Source: Rarobacter faecitabidus (GTDB taxonomy: Bacteria; Actinomycetota; Actinomycetes; Actinomycetales; Cellulomonadaceae). Taken from it: a DNA stretch of 64,000 nt. Location: positions 992,001-1,056,000 of the forward strand of contig NZ_VFOS01000001.1 of the NCBI RefSeq assembly GCF_006716265.1. The letters run 5' to 3'. The notes under the pieces were generated by a model that was not told where the DNA came from, did no database searches, and was given only the letters and a program-made list of their open reading frames with translations. Numbering within the stretch: the first letter of the stretch is position 1; every line of letters starts with the position of its first letter. The position numbers and the translations under genes are program-made. Below, piece after piece: positions 19,058 to 31,590 of this stretch.

Positions 19058-20263
19058 TCAGCGCGCGGAGCGCAACGTCTGCACGACGTCCAGCAGCGCG
19101 GCAGCCACATCGGCCTTGGTACCAGTGGCCGCGCCGAGTTCCGCACCACGGCCGTCCAGGAACACCACCGAGTTATTCGCCGCGCCGAACACATCGTTCG
19201 TCGCGACATCGTTGAAGACGAGGACGTCCGCGCCCTTGCGCCGAGCCTTGTCCCGCGCGTGCTCAATCGCCGAGGCACTTGCGTCCCCGGTCTCCGCCGC
19301 GAATCCTACGACGACCTGCGCGGAGTCGCGGCGCGATCCCGCGAGTTCGGCGAGGATATCGGGATTTTGGACGAGTTCCACCGTCTCGCCCTGATCCGGA
19401 CCGGTCTTCTTGAGCTTGTGCTCCCCCGCGACCGCGGGCCGGAAGTCGGCAACGGCCGCGGCCATGATGATGATGTCCGCGCGCTGCGCCTCGGACAACA
19501 TTGCATCTCGCAACTCCAGCGCGGTTCCGACACGAATCGAATTCAGCCCGCGAGGTGGATGCGATTCGATCGAGCCGACGATCGCCACGACATCGGCGCC
19601 GCGCCTCGACGCCTCGGTGGCCAGAGCGAAACCCTGCCTACCTGAAGAGCGGTTCCCGATAAAGCGCACCGGGTCCAGCGGTTCGCGCGTGCCCCCGATC
19701 GAAATGGCGACCCGCAAACCGGCGAGCGGCCGATTCGCAGTCGGATCCGCCGCCTCGATCGCGTCGACCAGATCGACGGGCTCCGGCAATCGACCGGGTC
19801 CACTGTCTGCGCCCGTCAGGCGCCCGTCCGCGGGCTCAACTACTAGGATGCCGCGCTCCTTGAGCACGGCCACGTTGGCTACGGTGGCGGGGTGCTGCCA
19901 CATCTCAGTGTGCATGGCCGGGGCCATGAGCACCGGTCCGGTGGTTGTCAGCAGGGTTGTGGTCAGGAGGTCGTCCGCGCGCCCGCCCGCGGCGCGAGCA
20001 AGAAGGTCAGCGGTTGCCGGAATGACCGCCACAAGGTCGGCCCAGCGTCCCAGGGCCACGTGCTCGACCTCGGTGACCGAGTCGAACACCTCATGCGTCG
20101 CGGGCTTCCCCGTCAGCGCCTCCCAGGTTGGCGCGCCGACGAATTTCAGGGCGGACGAGGTGGGGATGACGCGCACCTCGTGCCCGCGCTCCATGAGGGC
20201 ACGCACTACGAGGACTGCCTTGTACGCGGCGATACCACCGGACACGCCCACGATGATGCGCAC
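19058..20263 (-). CDS. coaBC: Bifunctional phosphopantothenoylcysteine decarboxylase / synthetase
   Basis: Two steps of coenzyme A synthesis in one flavoprotein: CoaB joins cysteine to phosphopantothenate using CTP, CoaC decarboxylates the product. 401 aa. The N-terminal CoaC half begins MRIIVGVSGGIAAYKA and has APAMHTEMW, the actinobacterial form of the PxMNxxMW motif. The C-terminal CoaB half has SIGGTREPLDPVRFIGNRSS and DVLVFNDVATNDVFG. The GTG start at 20263 has AGGGGA upstream. It lies downstream of rpoZ, the usual actinobacterial order gmk-rpoZ-coaBC-metK. Confidence 0.96.
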   Translation of the reverse strand: MRIIVGVSGGIAAYKAVLVVRALMERGHEVRVIPTSSALKFVGAPTWEALTGKPATHEVFDSVTEVEHVALGRWADLVAVIPATADLLARAAGGRADDLLTTTLLTTTGPVLMAPAMHTEMWQHPATVANVAVLKERGILVVEPADGRLTGADSGPGRLPEPVDLVDAIEAADPTANRPLAGLRVAISIGGTREPLDPVRFIGNRSSGRQGFALATEASRRGADVVAIVGSIESHPPRGLNSIRVGTALELRDAMLSEAQRADIIIMAAAVADFRPAVAGEHKLKKTGPDQGETVELVQNPDILAELAGSRRDSAQVVVGFAAETGDASASAIEHARDKARRKGADVLVFNDVATNDVFGAANNSVVFLDGRGAELGAATGTKADVAAALLDVVQTLRSAR

Positions 20264-20305
20264 GCGCGTAATCCCCTGTCTTCCCCTAGCCTTTCGGCGT
20301 CGCTA

Positions 20306-20662
20306 CTAGAACGTGTAGGGGTTGTCGTCCCCGAAGCCCGCGTCGGCGGAACCGAACTCGGCATCGAGGTCCGCAAGGTCCTTCTCCGAGGGCACGGCGT
20401 TCGGGTCGATCTCGTCCATCGTGAGCAGGCCCTGGTTGATCTCTCGCATGGCGATGGACAGCGGCTTCTCCTGGACGCGCGACTCCACGAGGGGACCGAC
20501 GTGCTCCAGCAGACCGTCGTGCAGCTGCGAGAAGTACGAGTTGATCTGGCGAGCCCGCTTGGCGGCGAAGATCACGAGCGCGTACTTGGAATCGACGTGC
20601 TCAAGCAACTCGTCGATGGGCGGGTCGGTGATTCCGATGGGGTTCGCAACGATTCCAGACAC
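20306..20662 (-). CDS. rpoZ: RNA polymerase omega subunit
   Basis: Small subunit that helps beta' folding and RNA polymerase assembly. 118 aa with the core [20 protein letters not shown] and [16 protein letters not shown]. The acidic C-terminal tail after about residue 90 is longer than in E. coli omega. The GTG at 20662 sits behind GGAGGA. It has its own consensus -10 box (20697-20702) although gmk is close upstream. Confidence 0.95.
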   Translation of the reverse strand: MSGIVANPIGITDPPIDELLEHVDSKYALVIFAAKRARQINSYFSQLHDGLLEHVGPLVESRVQEKPLSIAMREINQGLLTMDEIDPNAVPSEKDLADLDAEFGSADAGFGDDNPYTF

Positions 20663-20696
20663 AGATGTCCTCCGGAGGATAGTAGGTCAAACAACG

Positions 20697-20702
20697 ATTA
20701 TA
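20697..20702 (-). promoter_or_regulatory. Consensus -10 box for rpoZ
   Basis: A perfect TATAAT lies 34 bases before the rpoZ GTG, in the short gap after gmk. A possible TTGATC (20717-20722) is only 14 bases upstream, too close for a good -35, so the -35 is uncertain. Confidence 0.55.
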
Positions 20703-20718
20703 GCGCCCAGCGGCGCGA

Positions 20719-21285
20719 TCAAGAGTGAGGCGTGATCCCCATGAGCGAAACGATCTCGTCAGTCGCCCGTTGAACGTCGTCATTGATGACGACGTGATCG
20801 AATTCGTCGGCCGCCGCGAGTTCGACCTTCGCGGTCGCGAGGCGCCGTTCACGCTCCTCGGCGTCTTCGGTTCCGCGTCCGACAAGCCTGCGCACGAGTT
20901 CCTCCCATGAGGGGGGAGCCAGGAAGATGAAGCGCGCCTCGGGCATCGTCGCCCGGACCTGGCGTGCCCCTGCCAGATCGATTTCCAGTAGGGCCGGCAC
21001 ACCCTCGGCAAGACGTTCCTCGACCGCGGCCCGCGGGGTCCCGTACCAGTGGCGTCCGTGCACGACCGCCCACTCGAGCAGTTCGTGATCCGCGACCATC
21101 CTGGCGAACTCGTCCGCCGAAGCGAAGTGGTAGTGCACCCCTTCGATTTCCCCTGGACGAGCCTTGCGCGTCGTTGCCGACACCGACAGCCACACCTGCG
21201 GGTATCGTTTGCGCAGATCGGCGGACACGGTTCCCTTGCCAACAGCCGTCGGTCCGGCCAGGACTGTCAGCCGCGCGGGCTCCAC
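20719..21285 (-). CDS. gmk: Guanylate kinase
   Basis: Phosphorylates GMP to GDP. 188 aa. P-loop [19 protein letters not shown]-binding [21 protein letters not shown] and [16 protein letters not shown] are all present. The P-loop reads GPTAVGKGT rather than the common GPSGVGKGT. The GTG start at 21285 lies 11 bases after the mihF stop. It probably shares the mihF promoter. Confidence 0.96.
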   Translation of the reverse strand: MEPARLTVLAGPTAVGKGTVSADLRKRYPQVWLSVSATTRKARPGEIEGVHYHFASADEFARMVADHELLEWAVVHGRHWYGTPRAAVEERLAEGVPALLEIDLAGARQVRATMPEARFIFLAPPSWEELVRRLVGRGTEDAEERERRLATAKVELAAADEFDHVVINDDVQRATDEIVSLMGITPHS

Positions 21286-21296
21286 CGATTCAGAAA

Positions 21297-21608
21297 TTAG
21301 CCAAACCTCTCCACAAGCGCTGCGACCTGTCGCGGACCGAGGCCGCGAACGCGTCGGGACTGCGCGATTCCGTACTCTTCGAGCAATACCTGCGCTCGTA
21401 CTTTACCAACTCCGGGAAGGGCCTCGAGCAGCGCGCTGACGCGCAACTTCCCGACGGCGTCGTCCGACTTGCCCTTCGCGATGACCTTCGAGATCGTCGT
21501 ACTGCCGGATTTCAGATCTTGCTTCACCTGTGCCCGAACGGCGCGCGCCGCGGCGGCACGTTCGAGTGCTTCAGCGCGTTGCTCGGGGGTGAGTTGCGGC
21601 AGAGCCAT
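21297..21608 (-). CDS. mihF: Actinobacterial integration host factor
   Basis: Nucleoid-associated DNA-binding protein of the mIHF/sIHF type. 103 aa: an N-terminal helix ([20 protein letters not shown]) and a helix-two-turn-helix core with the HhH-like [21 protein letters not shown] and [17 protein letters not shown]. It is unrelated to the E. coli IHF alpha/beta proteins. The ATG at 21608 has AGGAGA upstream and a good promoter at 21647-21675. It sits before gmk, as in mycobacteria and streptomycetes. Confidence 0.95.
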   Translation of the reverse strand: MALPQLTPEQRAEALERAAAARAVRAQVKQDLKSGSTTISKVIAKGKSDDAVGKLRVSALLEALPGVGKVRAQVLLEEYGIAQSRRVRGLGPRQVAALVERFG

Positions 21609-21646
21609 GGTTGTCTCCTAGTGAGTCAGCGTAGTGCCTTATGGCG

Positions 21647-21675
21647 AAACTACCCATCACCACCCAAATTGGCAA
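21647..21675 (-). promoter_or_regulatory. Sigma70-type promoter for mihF-gmk
   Basis: TTGCCA (21670-21675) and TAGTTT (21647-21652) are separated by 17 bases, in a locally AT-rich gap upstream of mihF. An 8-base direct repeat ATAAGGCA occurs on both sides (21635-21642 and 21694-21701) and could be a regulatory repeat. Confidence 0.6.
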
Positions 21676-21736
21676 CGGCAAAATCACCGCCAATGCCTTA
21701 TATTCCGCCGCATAGTATCCGTTGTCGGGGTGCTGA

Positions 21737-22582
21737 TCAGCGGCCCAATGCGCGGGCTACTTCCTCACTTGAACGCAAAGCCGCTGATCGGAGCGACGAT
21801 TCGTTCGGACCTGCGCGCAGGATGCCCCTCGATGAGGACGCCAGCACGGCTCGACGCGCTTCGCCAAAGACAGATTGAAGTTCCGCAGGTCCTGCGCCCT
21901 GCGAACCGACTCCGGGGGCGAGCAACGGTCCGTGAACCCCCGCGAGATCGACGCCGAGGCGCACTGCCGCGTCCCCGATCGTGGCGCCCACGACGAGTCC
22001 GACTGGGCCAAAGGGCTCGTCGGCAAACGAAGAGTTGATCTCACCGGCCGAGCGGGCGATCTCCCCCGCCACGCTCACGCCATCCGCGTTGCGCGCGTGC
22101 TGCACGCTCGCACCCTCCGGGTTCGACGTGAGCGCGAGCACGAAGACGCCCCGACCCGCAGCGATCGCCTGGTCGATCGCGGGCCGCAGTGACCCGAAGC
22201 CGAGGAAGGGCGAGAGCGTCACGGCGTCGCCGGCCAGCGGCGAGTCGCCCAGGTAGGCGTCGGCGTATCCTGCCATCGTCGATCCGATATCGCCGCGCTT
22301 GGCGTCGACGATGCACAGCGTGTCCAGATCACGCGCCGTAGCGACGACCTCCTCCAGCACCGCCACGCCGCGCGAGCCGTGCCGCTCGAACAGTGCCGAT
22401 TGCGGCTTGACCGCCGCGACGAGGCCCCCCACTGCGCGAAGCACCGCTAGGGAGAAGGCGGCGACCCCATCAGCGGTGTCCGGGAGCCCCCACGCGTCGA
22501 GCAGCGACGCGTGAGGGTCGATTCCCACGCACAGCGGACCGCGGGCGTCCATGGCGGCCGCGAGCCGACTTCCGAATGTCAT
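21737..22582 (-). CDS. pyrF: Orotidine 5'-phosphate decarboxylase
   Basis: Last step of UMP synthesis. 281 aa from the ATG at 22582, which begins one base after the carB stop; the longer frame upstream is inside carB. It is the type-2 (mycobacterial) subfamily: CIVDAKRGDIGSTMAGYADA holds the Asp-Lys catalytic signature. KPQSALFERHG, LTSNPEGA and LAPGVGSQGAG follow. It is the last gene of the pyr run; mihF follows after 128 bases with its own promoter. Confidence 0.95.
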   Translation of the reverse strand: MTFGSRLAAAMDARGPLCVGIDPHASLLDAWGLPDTADGVAAFSLAVLRAVGGLVAAVKPQSALFERHGSRGVAVLEEVVATARDLDTLCIVDAKRGDIGSTMAGYADAYLGDSPLAGDAVTLSPFLGFGSLRPAIDQAIAAGRGVFVLALTSNPEGASVQHARNADGVSVAGEIARSAGEINSSFADEPFGPVGLVVGATIGDAAVRLGVDLAGVHGPLLAPGVGSQGAGPAELQSVFGEARRAVLASSSRGILRAGPNESSLRSAALRSSEEVARALGR

Positions 22583-22583
22583 G

Positions 22584-25898
<3,315 letters not shown>

Positions 25899-27116
25899 TT
25901 ACTTCTCCTCGTTTGCGGCGGCAACGCCGTTGTTCTGCATCAGGTCGATAAAGCGGTCGAACAGGTAGGCGGCGTCGTGCGGTCCGGCCGCGGCCTCCGG
26001 GTGGTACTGCACCGAGAACGCGGGCACGTCGAGCGCGCGCAGTCCCTCCACCACGTTGTCGTTGAGACCCACATGAGACACGACCACGCGACCGTAGCGC
26101 CCGCCGTCGTGCGGGGCGATGGACTCGCCGTCGATGGGTGCGTCCACGGCGAAGCCATGGTTGTGCGCGGTGACCTCCACCTTGCTGGTCTCCCGGTCCA
26201 GCACCGGCTGGTTGATCCCGCGGTGCCCGTAGTTCAACTTGTAGGTGCCGTAGCCGAGGGCGCGCCCGAGGATCTGGTTGCCGAAGCAGATGCCGAAGTA
26301 AGGGATCTTGCGATCCAGCACCTCGCGCAGCAGCTCGACCTCGTGCGTTGCGGCCCCGGGGTCGCCGGGGCCGTTCGAGAAGAACACGCCGTCGGGTTCG
26401 AGGGCCGTGATCTCTTCGATGGTGATGGACGAGGGCACCACGTGAACTCGGATGCCACGTTCCGCCATGCGCAGGGGTGTCATCGACTTGATGCCGAGGT
26501 CCACGGCGACGACCGTCGCGCGCCGCTCCCCCTGCGGTTCGATCGTGAATGCCTGATCGGTCGAGACTTCGCGGGCGAGGTCGGCGCCGGCCATCTTCGG
26601 CGCGGCGAGCACCTTGTGCACCAGGTCGGCCACGGGCAGGTCCCTGCCTGACGGGTCGATCAGTTCCTCGCCGGAGAAGATGCCGGCGCGCATCACTCCG
26701 CGCTCGCGCAGGTGGCGGGTCAGCGCGCGGGTGTCGATGTCGCTGATGCCGACGATGCCCTGCGCCTCCAGCTCGGACTCGAGGCTGCGCTCGGAACGCC
26801 AGTTGGATGGCCGGGGCGACGGATCGCGCACGATGAATCCGGCGACCCAGATCTTGCGCGACTCATCGTCCTCGTCGTTGATGCCGGTGTTCCCGATGTG
26901 CGGGGCGGTCATGACGACGATCTGGCGGTGATACGACGGATCGGTCAGGGTTTCCTGATAGCCGGTCATGCCGGTGTTGAAGACGATCTCCCCCACCGTT
27001 ACCCCGCGGGCGCCGAAGGATCTGCCCGTGAAGGCGCGTCCGTCCTCCAGGACGAGCACCGCCCTGTCCGCGTGGAAGTTTGTCAGCGCAGACGTTGCGC
27101 CAGCCGAATGTGTCAC
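25899..27116 (-). CDS. carA: Carbamoyl-phosphate synthase small chain
   Basis: Glutaminase subunit that feeds ammonia to CarB. 405 aa. The N-terminal domain begins [20 protein letters not shown] and contains [14 protein letters not shown]. The C-terminal class I amidotransferase has Cys277 in [28 protein letters not shown], and the His-Glu pair in [17 protein letters not shown] start at 27116 overlaps the upstream gene by four bases. Confidence 0.97.
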   Translation of the reverse strand: MTHSAGATSALTNFHADRAVLVLEDGRAFTGRSFGARGVTVGEIVFNTGMTGYQETLTDPSYHRQIVVMTAPHIGNTGINDEDDESRKIWVAGFIVRDPSPRPSNWRSERSLESELEAQGIVGISDIDTRALTRHLRERGVMRAGIFSGEELIDPSGRDLPVADLVHKVLAAPKMAGADLAREVSTDQAFTIEPQGERRATVVAVDLGIKSMTPLRMAERGIRVHVVPSSITIEEITALEPDGVFFSNGPGDPGAATHEVELLREVLDRKIPYFGICFGNQILGRALGYGTYKLNYGHRGINQPVLDRETSKVEVTAHNHGFAVDAPIDGESIAPHDGGRYGRVVVSHVGLNDNVVEGLRALDVPAFSVQYHPEAAAGPHDAAYLFDRFIDLMQNNGVAAANEEK

Positions 27117-27739
27117 GAAGACTCCTCAGACGTCATTGGGTTTGGGGTGCTAGTTGATGTTGGCGATGAGGGCTGGGTGCCGGCCGGCCCGGGCAGCGCA
27201 CCGGGTTTGGCCCCCGATTCTGGCGCAACAGGCACGATGAGCGCGTCGACAGCGTCGCCGAGTGCGGCGCGCTCGCCCCGCTCGACGACGCGTAGCCCGC
27301 TGTCGACGGGCGGGCCGCCACCGGCCGGCCGCCAGGTGATGATGTCCAGGCCCTCATGTGGTGCGTACTTGCCGGCGATTCCCGTCGCGGCGGTACGCTC
27401 CGTGAGCGTGTCGGCCGGTATGAAGATGTCCTGCTCGCCCCGCCGTGCGATATGGACTCCCGCCGGGTACGCAGTCACGATAGCGTCTGACCGGTTGCCG
27501 AGTCCGAACACGCCAATCCGGCGCAGCCAGTCGCCGTGCGGCGTGGTCGAGACGTAGATGGCGTGGAGCGGACCCGCTAGCGCGGTGCCGAGTTCCGACG
27601 CGCCCGGCACCGGATAGAGGCTCGGGACGAGCTCACCACCGTCCTTGCGGCGGCGAGCGAAGCCGATCAATACCGCGAGGAGCAGGACGAGGCCGAGGAC
27701 GACCCAGAGGCCGACCGCGACGGGTACGGGCAGGTTCAC
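27113..27739 (-). CDS. Single-pass membrane protein of the pyr operon, PH-like domain
   Basis: A 208-aa protein with one N-terminal membrane helix (about 7-27) followed by RRR and a soluble domain of about 120 residues, then a Pro/Ser/Thr-rich tail. A similar membrane protein lies between pyrC and carA in mycobacteria (Rv1382 position), and the family is often described as PH-like; this rests on synteny and pattern, not on a search. The ATG at 27739 and the stop both overlap neighbours by four bases, so it is made with the pyrimidine enzymes. Its function is unknown to me; membrane tethering or regulation of the pathway is speculation. Confidence 0.7.
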   Translation of the reverse strand: MNLPVPVAVGLWVVLGLVLLLAVLIGFARRRKDGGELVPSLYPVPGASELGTALAGPLHAIYVSTTPHGDWLRRIGVFGLGNRSDAIVTAYPAGVHIARRGEQDIFIPADTLTERTAATGIAGKYAPHEGLDIITWRPAGGGPPVDSGLRVVERGERAALGDAVDALIVPVAPESGAKPGALPGPAGTQPSSPTSTSTPNPMTSEESS

Positions 27740-29103
27740 GCGCCTGCCTCGATCCGCACCGGCGCGGCGTCCAGGATGGTGGCCCGGCCGCGCAGGAACG
27801 TGGCACGCACGACACCGGGAAGCTCGCGTCCGCGCAGCGGCGAATTCTCGGACGCGGTCTGCTGATCGGCGGGCCGCACCTCGCGCGTGGCCTTCGGGTC
27901 GACGAGCGTGATGTTGGCCGGCTCCCCGGCGGCCAGGGGTCGTCCCTGGGCCCTTGGTCCCTCGTCGATCCGGCCGATCCTTGCCGGCGCCGCCGAGAGC
28001 ACGCGGGCTACATCGCCCCAGGTCATGCGCCCGGTGTCGACCATGGTCTGCTGGACCACGGACAGGACGGTTTCAAGACCAGTCATGCCGAAGGCGGCCG
28101 CCGCCCACTCGCAGTCCTTGTCCTCCCGCGGGTGCGGGGCGTGGTCGGTCGCGACGATGTCGATCGTGCCGTCGGCGAGTCCTTCGCGGACGGCCTCGAC
28201 ATCCGCAGCGGTTCGCAACGGCGGGTTGACCTTGTAGATCGGGTCGTAGGTACGCGCCAGGTCGTCGGTGAGCAGCAGGTGGTGCGGGGTCACCTCGGCC
28301 GTGACGTTGATGCCGCGCGACTTGGCCCAGCGGATGATCTCCACCGAGCCGGCGGTCGAGAGGTGGCAGACATGGAGGCGCGACCCGACGTGCTCGGCGA
28401 GCAGGACGTCGCGGGCGATGATCGCCTCCTCGGCGACGGCGGGCCAGCCGGCGAGGCCGATCTCGGCGGAAACGATCCCCTCGTTCATCTGCGCGTTCTC
28501 GGTCAGCCGGGGCTCCTGCGCGTGCTGCGCGATAACACCATCGAACGCCTTGACGTATTCGAGCGCGCGGCGCATCAGCACCGGGTCCCACACGCACTTC
28601 CCGTCATCGGAGAAGACCCGGACCCGAGCCGCGGAATCCGCCATCGCCCCGAGTTCGGCGAGTTGTTCCCCCTCCAGGCGCACGCTGACGGCACCGATCG
28701 GCACGACGTCCACCCAGCCGGCCTTCTCGCCGAGGCGCAGCACCTGCTCCACGACGCCGGCGGTGTCCTGGACCGGTGAGGTGTTGGCCATGGCGTGAAC
28801 GGCGGTAAATCCGCCCGCAGCGGCGGCGCGCGTGCCGGATTCGACCGTCTCGGCGTCCTCGCGGCCGGGTTCGCGCAGGTGCGTGTGCAGGTCCACCAGC
28901 CCTGGCAGGGCGATCAGCCCGCGTGCATCGACCACGTACGCTCCCTGGGCGTCAGGGGTATTGCGCAACGATCCGGGCTCCCCGATCTCAGCGATCACGC
29001 CGCCGCGCACGAGGATGTCCCGCTCCTGCTCACCCAGCAGGCTCGCGCCCTCGATCAGTAGCAGTCCGGTGCCGTCAGGCAGTGCCTGCTGGTTGGGGTT
29101 CAC
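27736..29103 (-). CDS. pyrC: Dihydroorotase (class I)
   Basis: Zinc amidohydrolase that cyclises carbamoyl aspartate to dihydroorotate. From the GTG at 29103, which overlaps the pyrB stop by four bases, it is 455 aa; a longer frame runs into pyrB and is rejected. Metal ligands appear in [15 protein letters not shown] (HxH), HVCHLSTAG and the Asp of [24 protein letters not shown] is the substrate Asn region. Confidence 0.96.
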   Translation of the reverse strand: MNPNQQALPDGTGLLLIEGASLLGEQERDILVRGGVIAEIGEPGSLRNTPDAQGAYVVDARGLIALPGLVDLHTHLREPGREDAETVESGTRAAAAGGFTAVHAMANTSPVQDTAGVVEQVLRLGEKAGWVDVVPIGAVSVRLEGEQLAELGAMADSAARVRVFSDDGKCVWDPVLMRRALEYVKAFDGVIAQHAQEPRLTENAQMNEGIVSAEIGLAGWPAVAEEAIIARDVLLAEHVGSRLHVCHLSTAGSVEIIRWAKSRGINVTAEVTPHHLLLTDDLARTYDPIYKVNPPLRTAADVEAVREGLADGTIDIVATDHAPHPREDKDCEWAAAAFGMTGLETVLSVVQQTMVDTGRMTWGDVARVLSAAPARIGRIDEGPRAQGRPLAAGEPANITLVDPKATREVRPADQQTASENSPLRGRELPGVVRATFLRGRATILDAAPVRIEAGA

Positions 29104-30092
29104 GAGTTCTCCTTCGGGGCGTTGAGCGATGTCGTGGCGGCGTCGGTGCGGCCGGTCAGTAGGAGGTAGAGCACGGCCATCCGCACGGCCACGCCGTTGG
29201 TGACCTGCTCGACTATGACCGAGCGCGGCGAGTCGGCGGCATCGGCGCTGATCTCGAGCCCGCGGTTCATAGGGCCGGGATGCAGGACTATCGCGTGGTC
29301 GGGGAGCCGCGCCAGCCGGCGGCCATCGAGCCCGTACAGGCGGGTGTATTCGAGCGGCGAAGGAAAGAACCCGCCGCCCGAACTGGACATCCGCTCCCGC
29401 TGGACCCGGAGCATCATGATCGCGTCCGGCTGAACCGCGTCGATGGCCTCGTCCAGATGGTAGGAGATCTCGCAGGGCCACGACTCGATGCCCACGGGCA
29501 GGAGCGTGGGCGGGGCCACGAGCGTGACGCGCGCGCCCAGCGTGTGGAGGAGGTGGACGTTGGCGCGTGCGACGCGCGAGTGGAGTACGTCGCCGACGAT
29601 CACGATCTTGAGCCCCGCCAGGTCCTTTCCCAGCGGAGATGGGACAAGGTGGCGTCGCATTGTGTAGGCGTCCAGGAGAGCCTGCGTGGGGTGCTGGTGG
29701 GTGCCATCGCCCGCGTTGATCACGGGGGCATCCAGCCAGCCCGCGGTCGCGAGCGTGTGCGGCGCGCCCGATGCCTGGTGCCGGATGATGACGGCGTCCG
29801 CGCCCATGGCCTTGAGGGTGAGCGCCGTATCCTTGAGCGATTCACCTTTGGACAGGGACGAGCCCTTCGCCGAGAAGTTGATGACGTCGGCGCTGAGCCG
29901 CTTGGCGGCCGTCTCGAAACTGATTCGCGTGCGGGTCGAATCCTCGAAGAAGAGGTTGACCACAGTCCGTCCGCGGAGTGTGGGGAGCTTCTTTACCTCG
30001 CGCTCCTGGGTGGCTGCCATCTGCGCGGTCGTGTCGAGGATGAGCACGGCCTCGTCGCGGCTGAGGTCCTGCGTCGAGAGCAGATGCTTCAT
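29100..30092 (-). CDS. pyrB: Aspartate carbamoyltransferase catalytic subunit
   Basis: Joins carbamoyl phosphate and aspartate. 330 aa. Carbamoyl-phosphate binding [19 protein letters not shown], the 80s loop [11 protein letters not shown] and aspartate-binding residues in [11 protein letters not shown] are intact. There is no regulatory PyrI nearby; control is more likely through PyrR. The start at 30092 overlaps pyrR by four bases. The C-terminus extends slightly past the usual end with [15 protein letters not shown]. Confidence 0.97.
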   Translation of the reverse strand: MKHLLSTQDLSRDEAVLILDTTAQMAATQEREVKKLPTLRGRTVVNLFFEDSTRTRISFETAAKRLSADVINFSAKGSSLSKGESLKDTALTLKAMGADAVIIRHQASGAPHTLATAGWLDAPVINAGDGTHQHPTQALLDAYTMRRHLVPSPLGKDLAGLKIVIVGDVLHSRVARANVHLLHTLGARVTLVAPPTLLPVGIESWPCEISYHLDEAIDAVQPDAIMMLRVQRERMSSSGGGFFPSPLEYTRLYGLDGRRLARLPDHAIVLHPGPMNRGLEISADAADSPRSVIVEQVTNGVAVRMAVLYLLLTGRTDAATTSLNAPKENS

Positions 30093-30673
30093 CGCGCCGC
30101 CTCCCCGTCGCTCTCGGGTTGCTCGATGACCACGGCATCCTCGCCGTCGATCTCGTCAATCTGAACGCGCACGCGCTCGTCGATGGATGTCGGGAGGTTC
30201 TTGCCGACGTAGTCGGGCCGGATCGGCAGGCGCCGATGACCGCGATCGACCAGTGCGGCGAGTTGAACGGCTTGCGGGCGGCCCAGGTCCTTGATCGCAT
30301 CGAGCGCAGCACGGACGGTGCGCCCGGAGAAGAGGACGTCGTCAACGAGGACGATAACGCGATCATCGATACCGGTCGCGGGGATCTCGGTGCCACCTAC
30401 CGCGCGCACGGGACCCTGATGCAGGTCGTCGCGGTACATCGTGATGTCGAGCCGGCCCAGGAGATCCTCGGGAGACTCGGGGTCGACGGCGCGGATCTTC
30501 GCCGCGAGCCGGCTCGCGAGTTGCACGCCGCGGGTGGGAATGCCGAGCAGGAGAATGTCCGAGGCGCCCTTGTTGCGCTCGATCACCTCGTGGGCGATGC
30601 GAGTCAGCGCCCGATCGATGTCGGCGCTGGATAGGACGACGCGCGCCTGGCTGGATGCAGCGGAACTGCTCAT
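30089..30673 (-). CDS. pyrR: Pyrimidine operon regulator / uracil phosphoribosyltransferase
   Basis: RNA-binding regulator that senses UMP/UTP and PRPP. 194 aa with the PRPP loop [20 protein letters not shown] and [19 protein letters not shown] and DITMYRDDL typical of PyrR. It is the first gene of the pyr operon. The ATG at 30673 is preceded by AAAGGAG, which directly abuts a consensus PyrR-binding hairpin (30690-30707), so it probably represses its own translation and that of the coupled downstream genes. UPRT activity is usual in the family but not testable here. Confidence 0.96.
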   Translation of the reverse strand: MSSSAASSQARVVLSSADIDRALTRIAHEVIERNKGASDILLLGIPTRGVQLASRLAAKIRAVDPESPEDLLGRLDITMYRDDLHQGPVRAVGGTEIPATGIDDRVIVLVDDVLFSGRTVRAALDAIKDLGRPQAVQLAALVDRGHRRLPIRPDYVGKNLPTSIDERVRVQIDEIDGEDAVVIEQPESDGEAAR

Positions 30674-30689
30674 GGCCGTGTGCTCCTTT

Positions 30690-30707
30690 CCCGCCTCACA
30701 GGACGGG
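30690..30707 (-). promoter_or_regulatory. PyrR-binding RNA hairpin in the pyrR leader
   Basis: On the transcript, CCCGUCCUGUGAGGCGGG folds as CCCG/CGGG with a bulged U, then CC/GG around a UGUGA loop. The internal GUCCUGUGAGGC fits the known PyrR-site consensus ARUCCNGNGAGGYU from its second base on. The next bases are the ribosome binding site AAAGGAG. There is no anti-terminator or U-tract, so the arrangement matches PyrR-dependent translational repression as described for Mycobacterium smegmatis rather than Bacillus-type attenuation. Confidence 0.8.
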
Positions 30708-30736
30708 TCTTAAAGAAGTGATGAACCCAAGGAAGG

Positions 30737-30764
30737 ATTCTAGCGCACACCTGCGGCGGTCGAA
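30737..30764 (-). promoter_or_regulatory. Promoter of the pyr operon
   Basis: TTCGAC (30759-30764) and TAGAAT (30737-30742) with a 16-base spacer lie upstream of the PyrR hairpin. The predicted transcript start near 30730 leaves a leader of about 55 bases containing the hairpin. Confidence 0.55.
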
Positions 30765-30837
30765 TTCCACAAGCGACCGGTGATGATACGAATGCCGCAC
30801 CGACAAACTGCGCCCCTCGCTACCTCGGGAGGAATTC

Positions 30838-31470
30838 GTGGACTTTCTGCGCATCACCGTGTTCGCATTAACCGTCATTGCGGTTGCGGGGGGCATCGCT
30901 GCCAAGATTCGCATCGCGGCCCCGCTCATCCTGGTCATCCTGGGTATCGGGACGAGTCTGCTGCCGTTCGTGCCGGACGTCCAGATCGAGCCGGAGATCG
31001 TACTCACGCTGTTCTTTAGGCTGCTTCCACGGCGATGCCCGCGGCGACCTTCCGCCGTGAGTTCTCATCCATTGGCGCCTTGGCGGTGACGCTGGTGATC
31101 ATCTCGGCCGTAGTGCTTGGTCTCTTCTTCACCTGGGTCGTTCCTGGCATCGGCATTTGGTGGGGCATCGCGCCCAGACGTTGAGGATGCACTCGACGAC
31201 GGCTTCCGTGCGCTGCTGGTGGCGGTGGCTGCGCTCATCCTCCTATTGCTGGTCCGCTTGCTGTTCCTCGGGCCGCTGCTTACAGGCCTCTCGCGGGGAG
31301 GGAACCTGCGCGCAGCCCCAAGACCTCGAGCAGCCTCATGTCAATGCGCGCTACGCCGCGCTCCTTCGCGCGCGCAAGGACGCCAGGTACAGTTCGGGCG
31401 TTCTGGAGGCCACGTTGGCGCATCTGGATGCCGAGCAACTCATTTTGAACATGGCCAAGGGCGCTAGCTG
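30838..31470 (+). pseudogene. Decayed Na+/H+ antiporter (CPA1/NhaP-YjcE type) remnant
   Basis: A GTG at 30838 behind GGAGGAATTC opens a normal antiporter N-terminus (FALTVIAVAGGIAAKIRIAA, then ILGIGTSLLPFVPDVQIEPE). The expected FLPPLLY segment is missing near 31016 and the frame shifts; homology resumes as STAMPAATFRREFSSIGALA through a membrane helix and PGIGIWWGIA, then breaks again near 31176. A third piece in another frame (DALDDGFRALLVAVAALILL) is a mid-protein helix, and a fourth (YAALLRARKDARYSSGVLEA, then LAHLDAEQLIL) looks like the cytoplasmic C-terminus. The gene has thus suffered several deletions and frameshifts and cannot make a transporter. It faces the pyr operon and ends at the inverted repeat at 31492. 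Confidence 0.75.
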
Positions 31471-31491
31471 CCACGAACCGACGGTTCACCC

Positions 31492-31545
31492 CATCAAAGT
31501 TCAGTTGGCCCCTACAAATTTCATACCGCGAACTGAACTTTGATG
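31492..31545. repeat. Perfect 15-bp inverted repeat, possible mobile-element relic
   Basis: CATCAAAGTTCAGTT (31492-31506) and AACTGAACTTTGATG (31531-31545) are exact inverted copies with a 24-base AT-rich spacer. Base composition is unlike the surroundings. It lies where the antiporter pseudogene breaks off and just before a 12-bp direct repeat. It may be the fused ends of a lost insertion sequence or a MITE-like element; it could also act as a hairpin ending acyl-CoA ligase transcription. Confidence 0.6.
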
Positions 31546-31550
31546 TGGCC

Positions 31551-31585
31551 AACGGGTGAGGCTGGCTGCGGTCAACGGGTGAGGC
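31551..31585. repeat. 12-bp direct repeat beside the inverted repeat
   Basis: AACGGGTGAGGC occurs at 31551-31562 and 31574-31585, 11 bases apart. Direct repeats next to an inverted repeat recall the multiple terminal repeats of IS21-type elements, but no transposase remnant is present, so this is only suggestive. Confidence 0.45.
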
Positions 31586-31590
31586 GCCGA

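Noticed and set aside
18107-19645. 512-codon plus-strand frame across metK and coaBC
   Set aside because: It spans two well-supported minus-strand genes and the gap between them; composition is that of a codon shadow.
31117-31467. 116-codon plus-strand frame as an intact gene
   Set aside because: It begins within antiporter sequence and switches between fragments of the decayed antiporter, so it is part of the pseudogene.
31492-31585. CRISPR or a complete insertion sequence
   Set aside because: There is one inverted repeat pair and one two-copy direct repeat, with no regular spacer array and no transposase frame.
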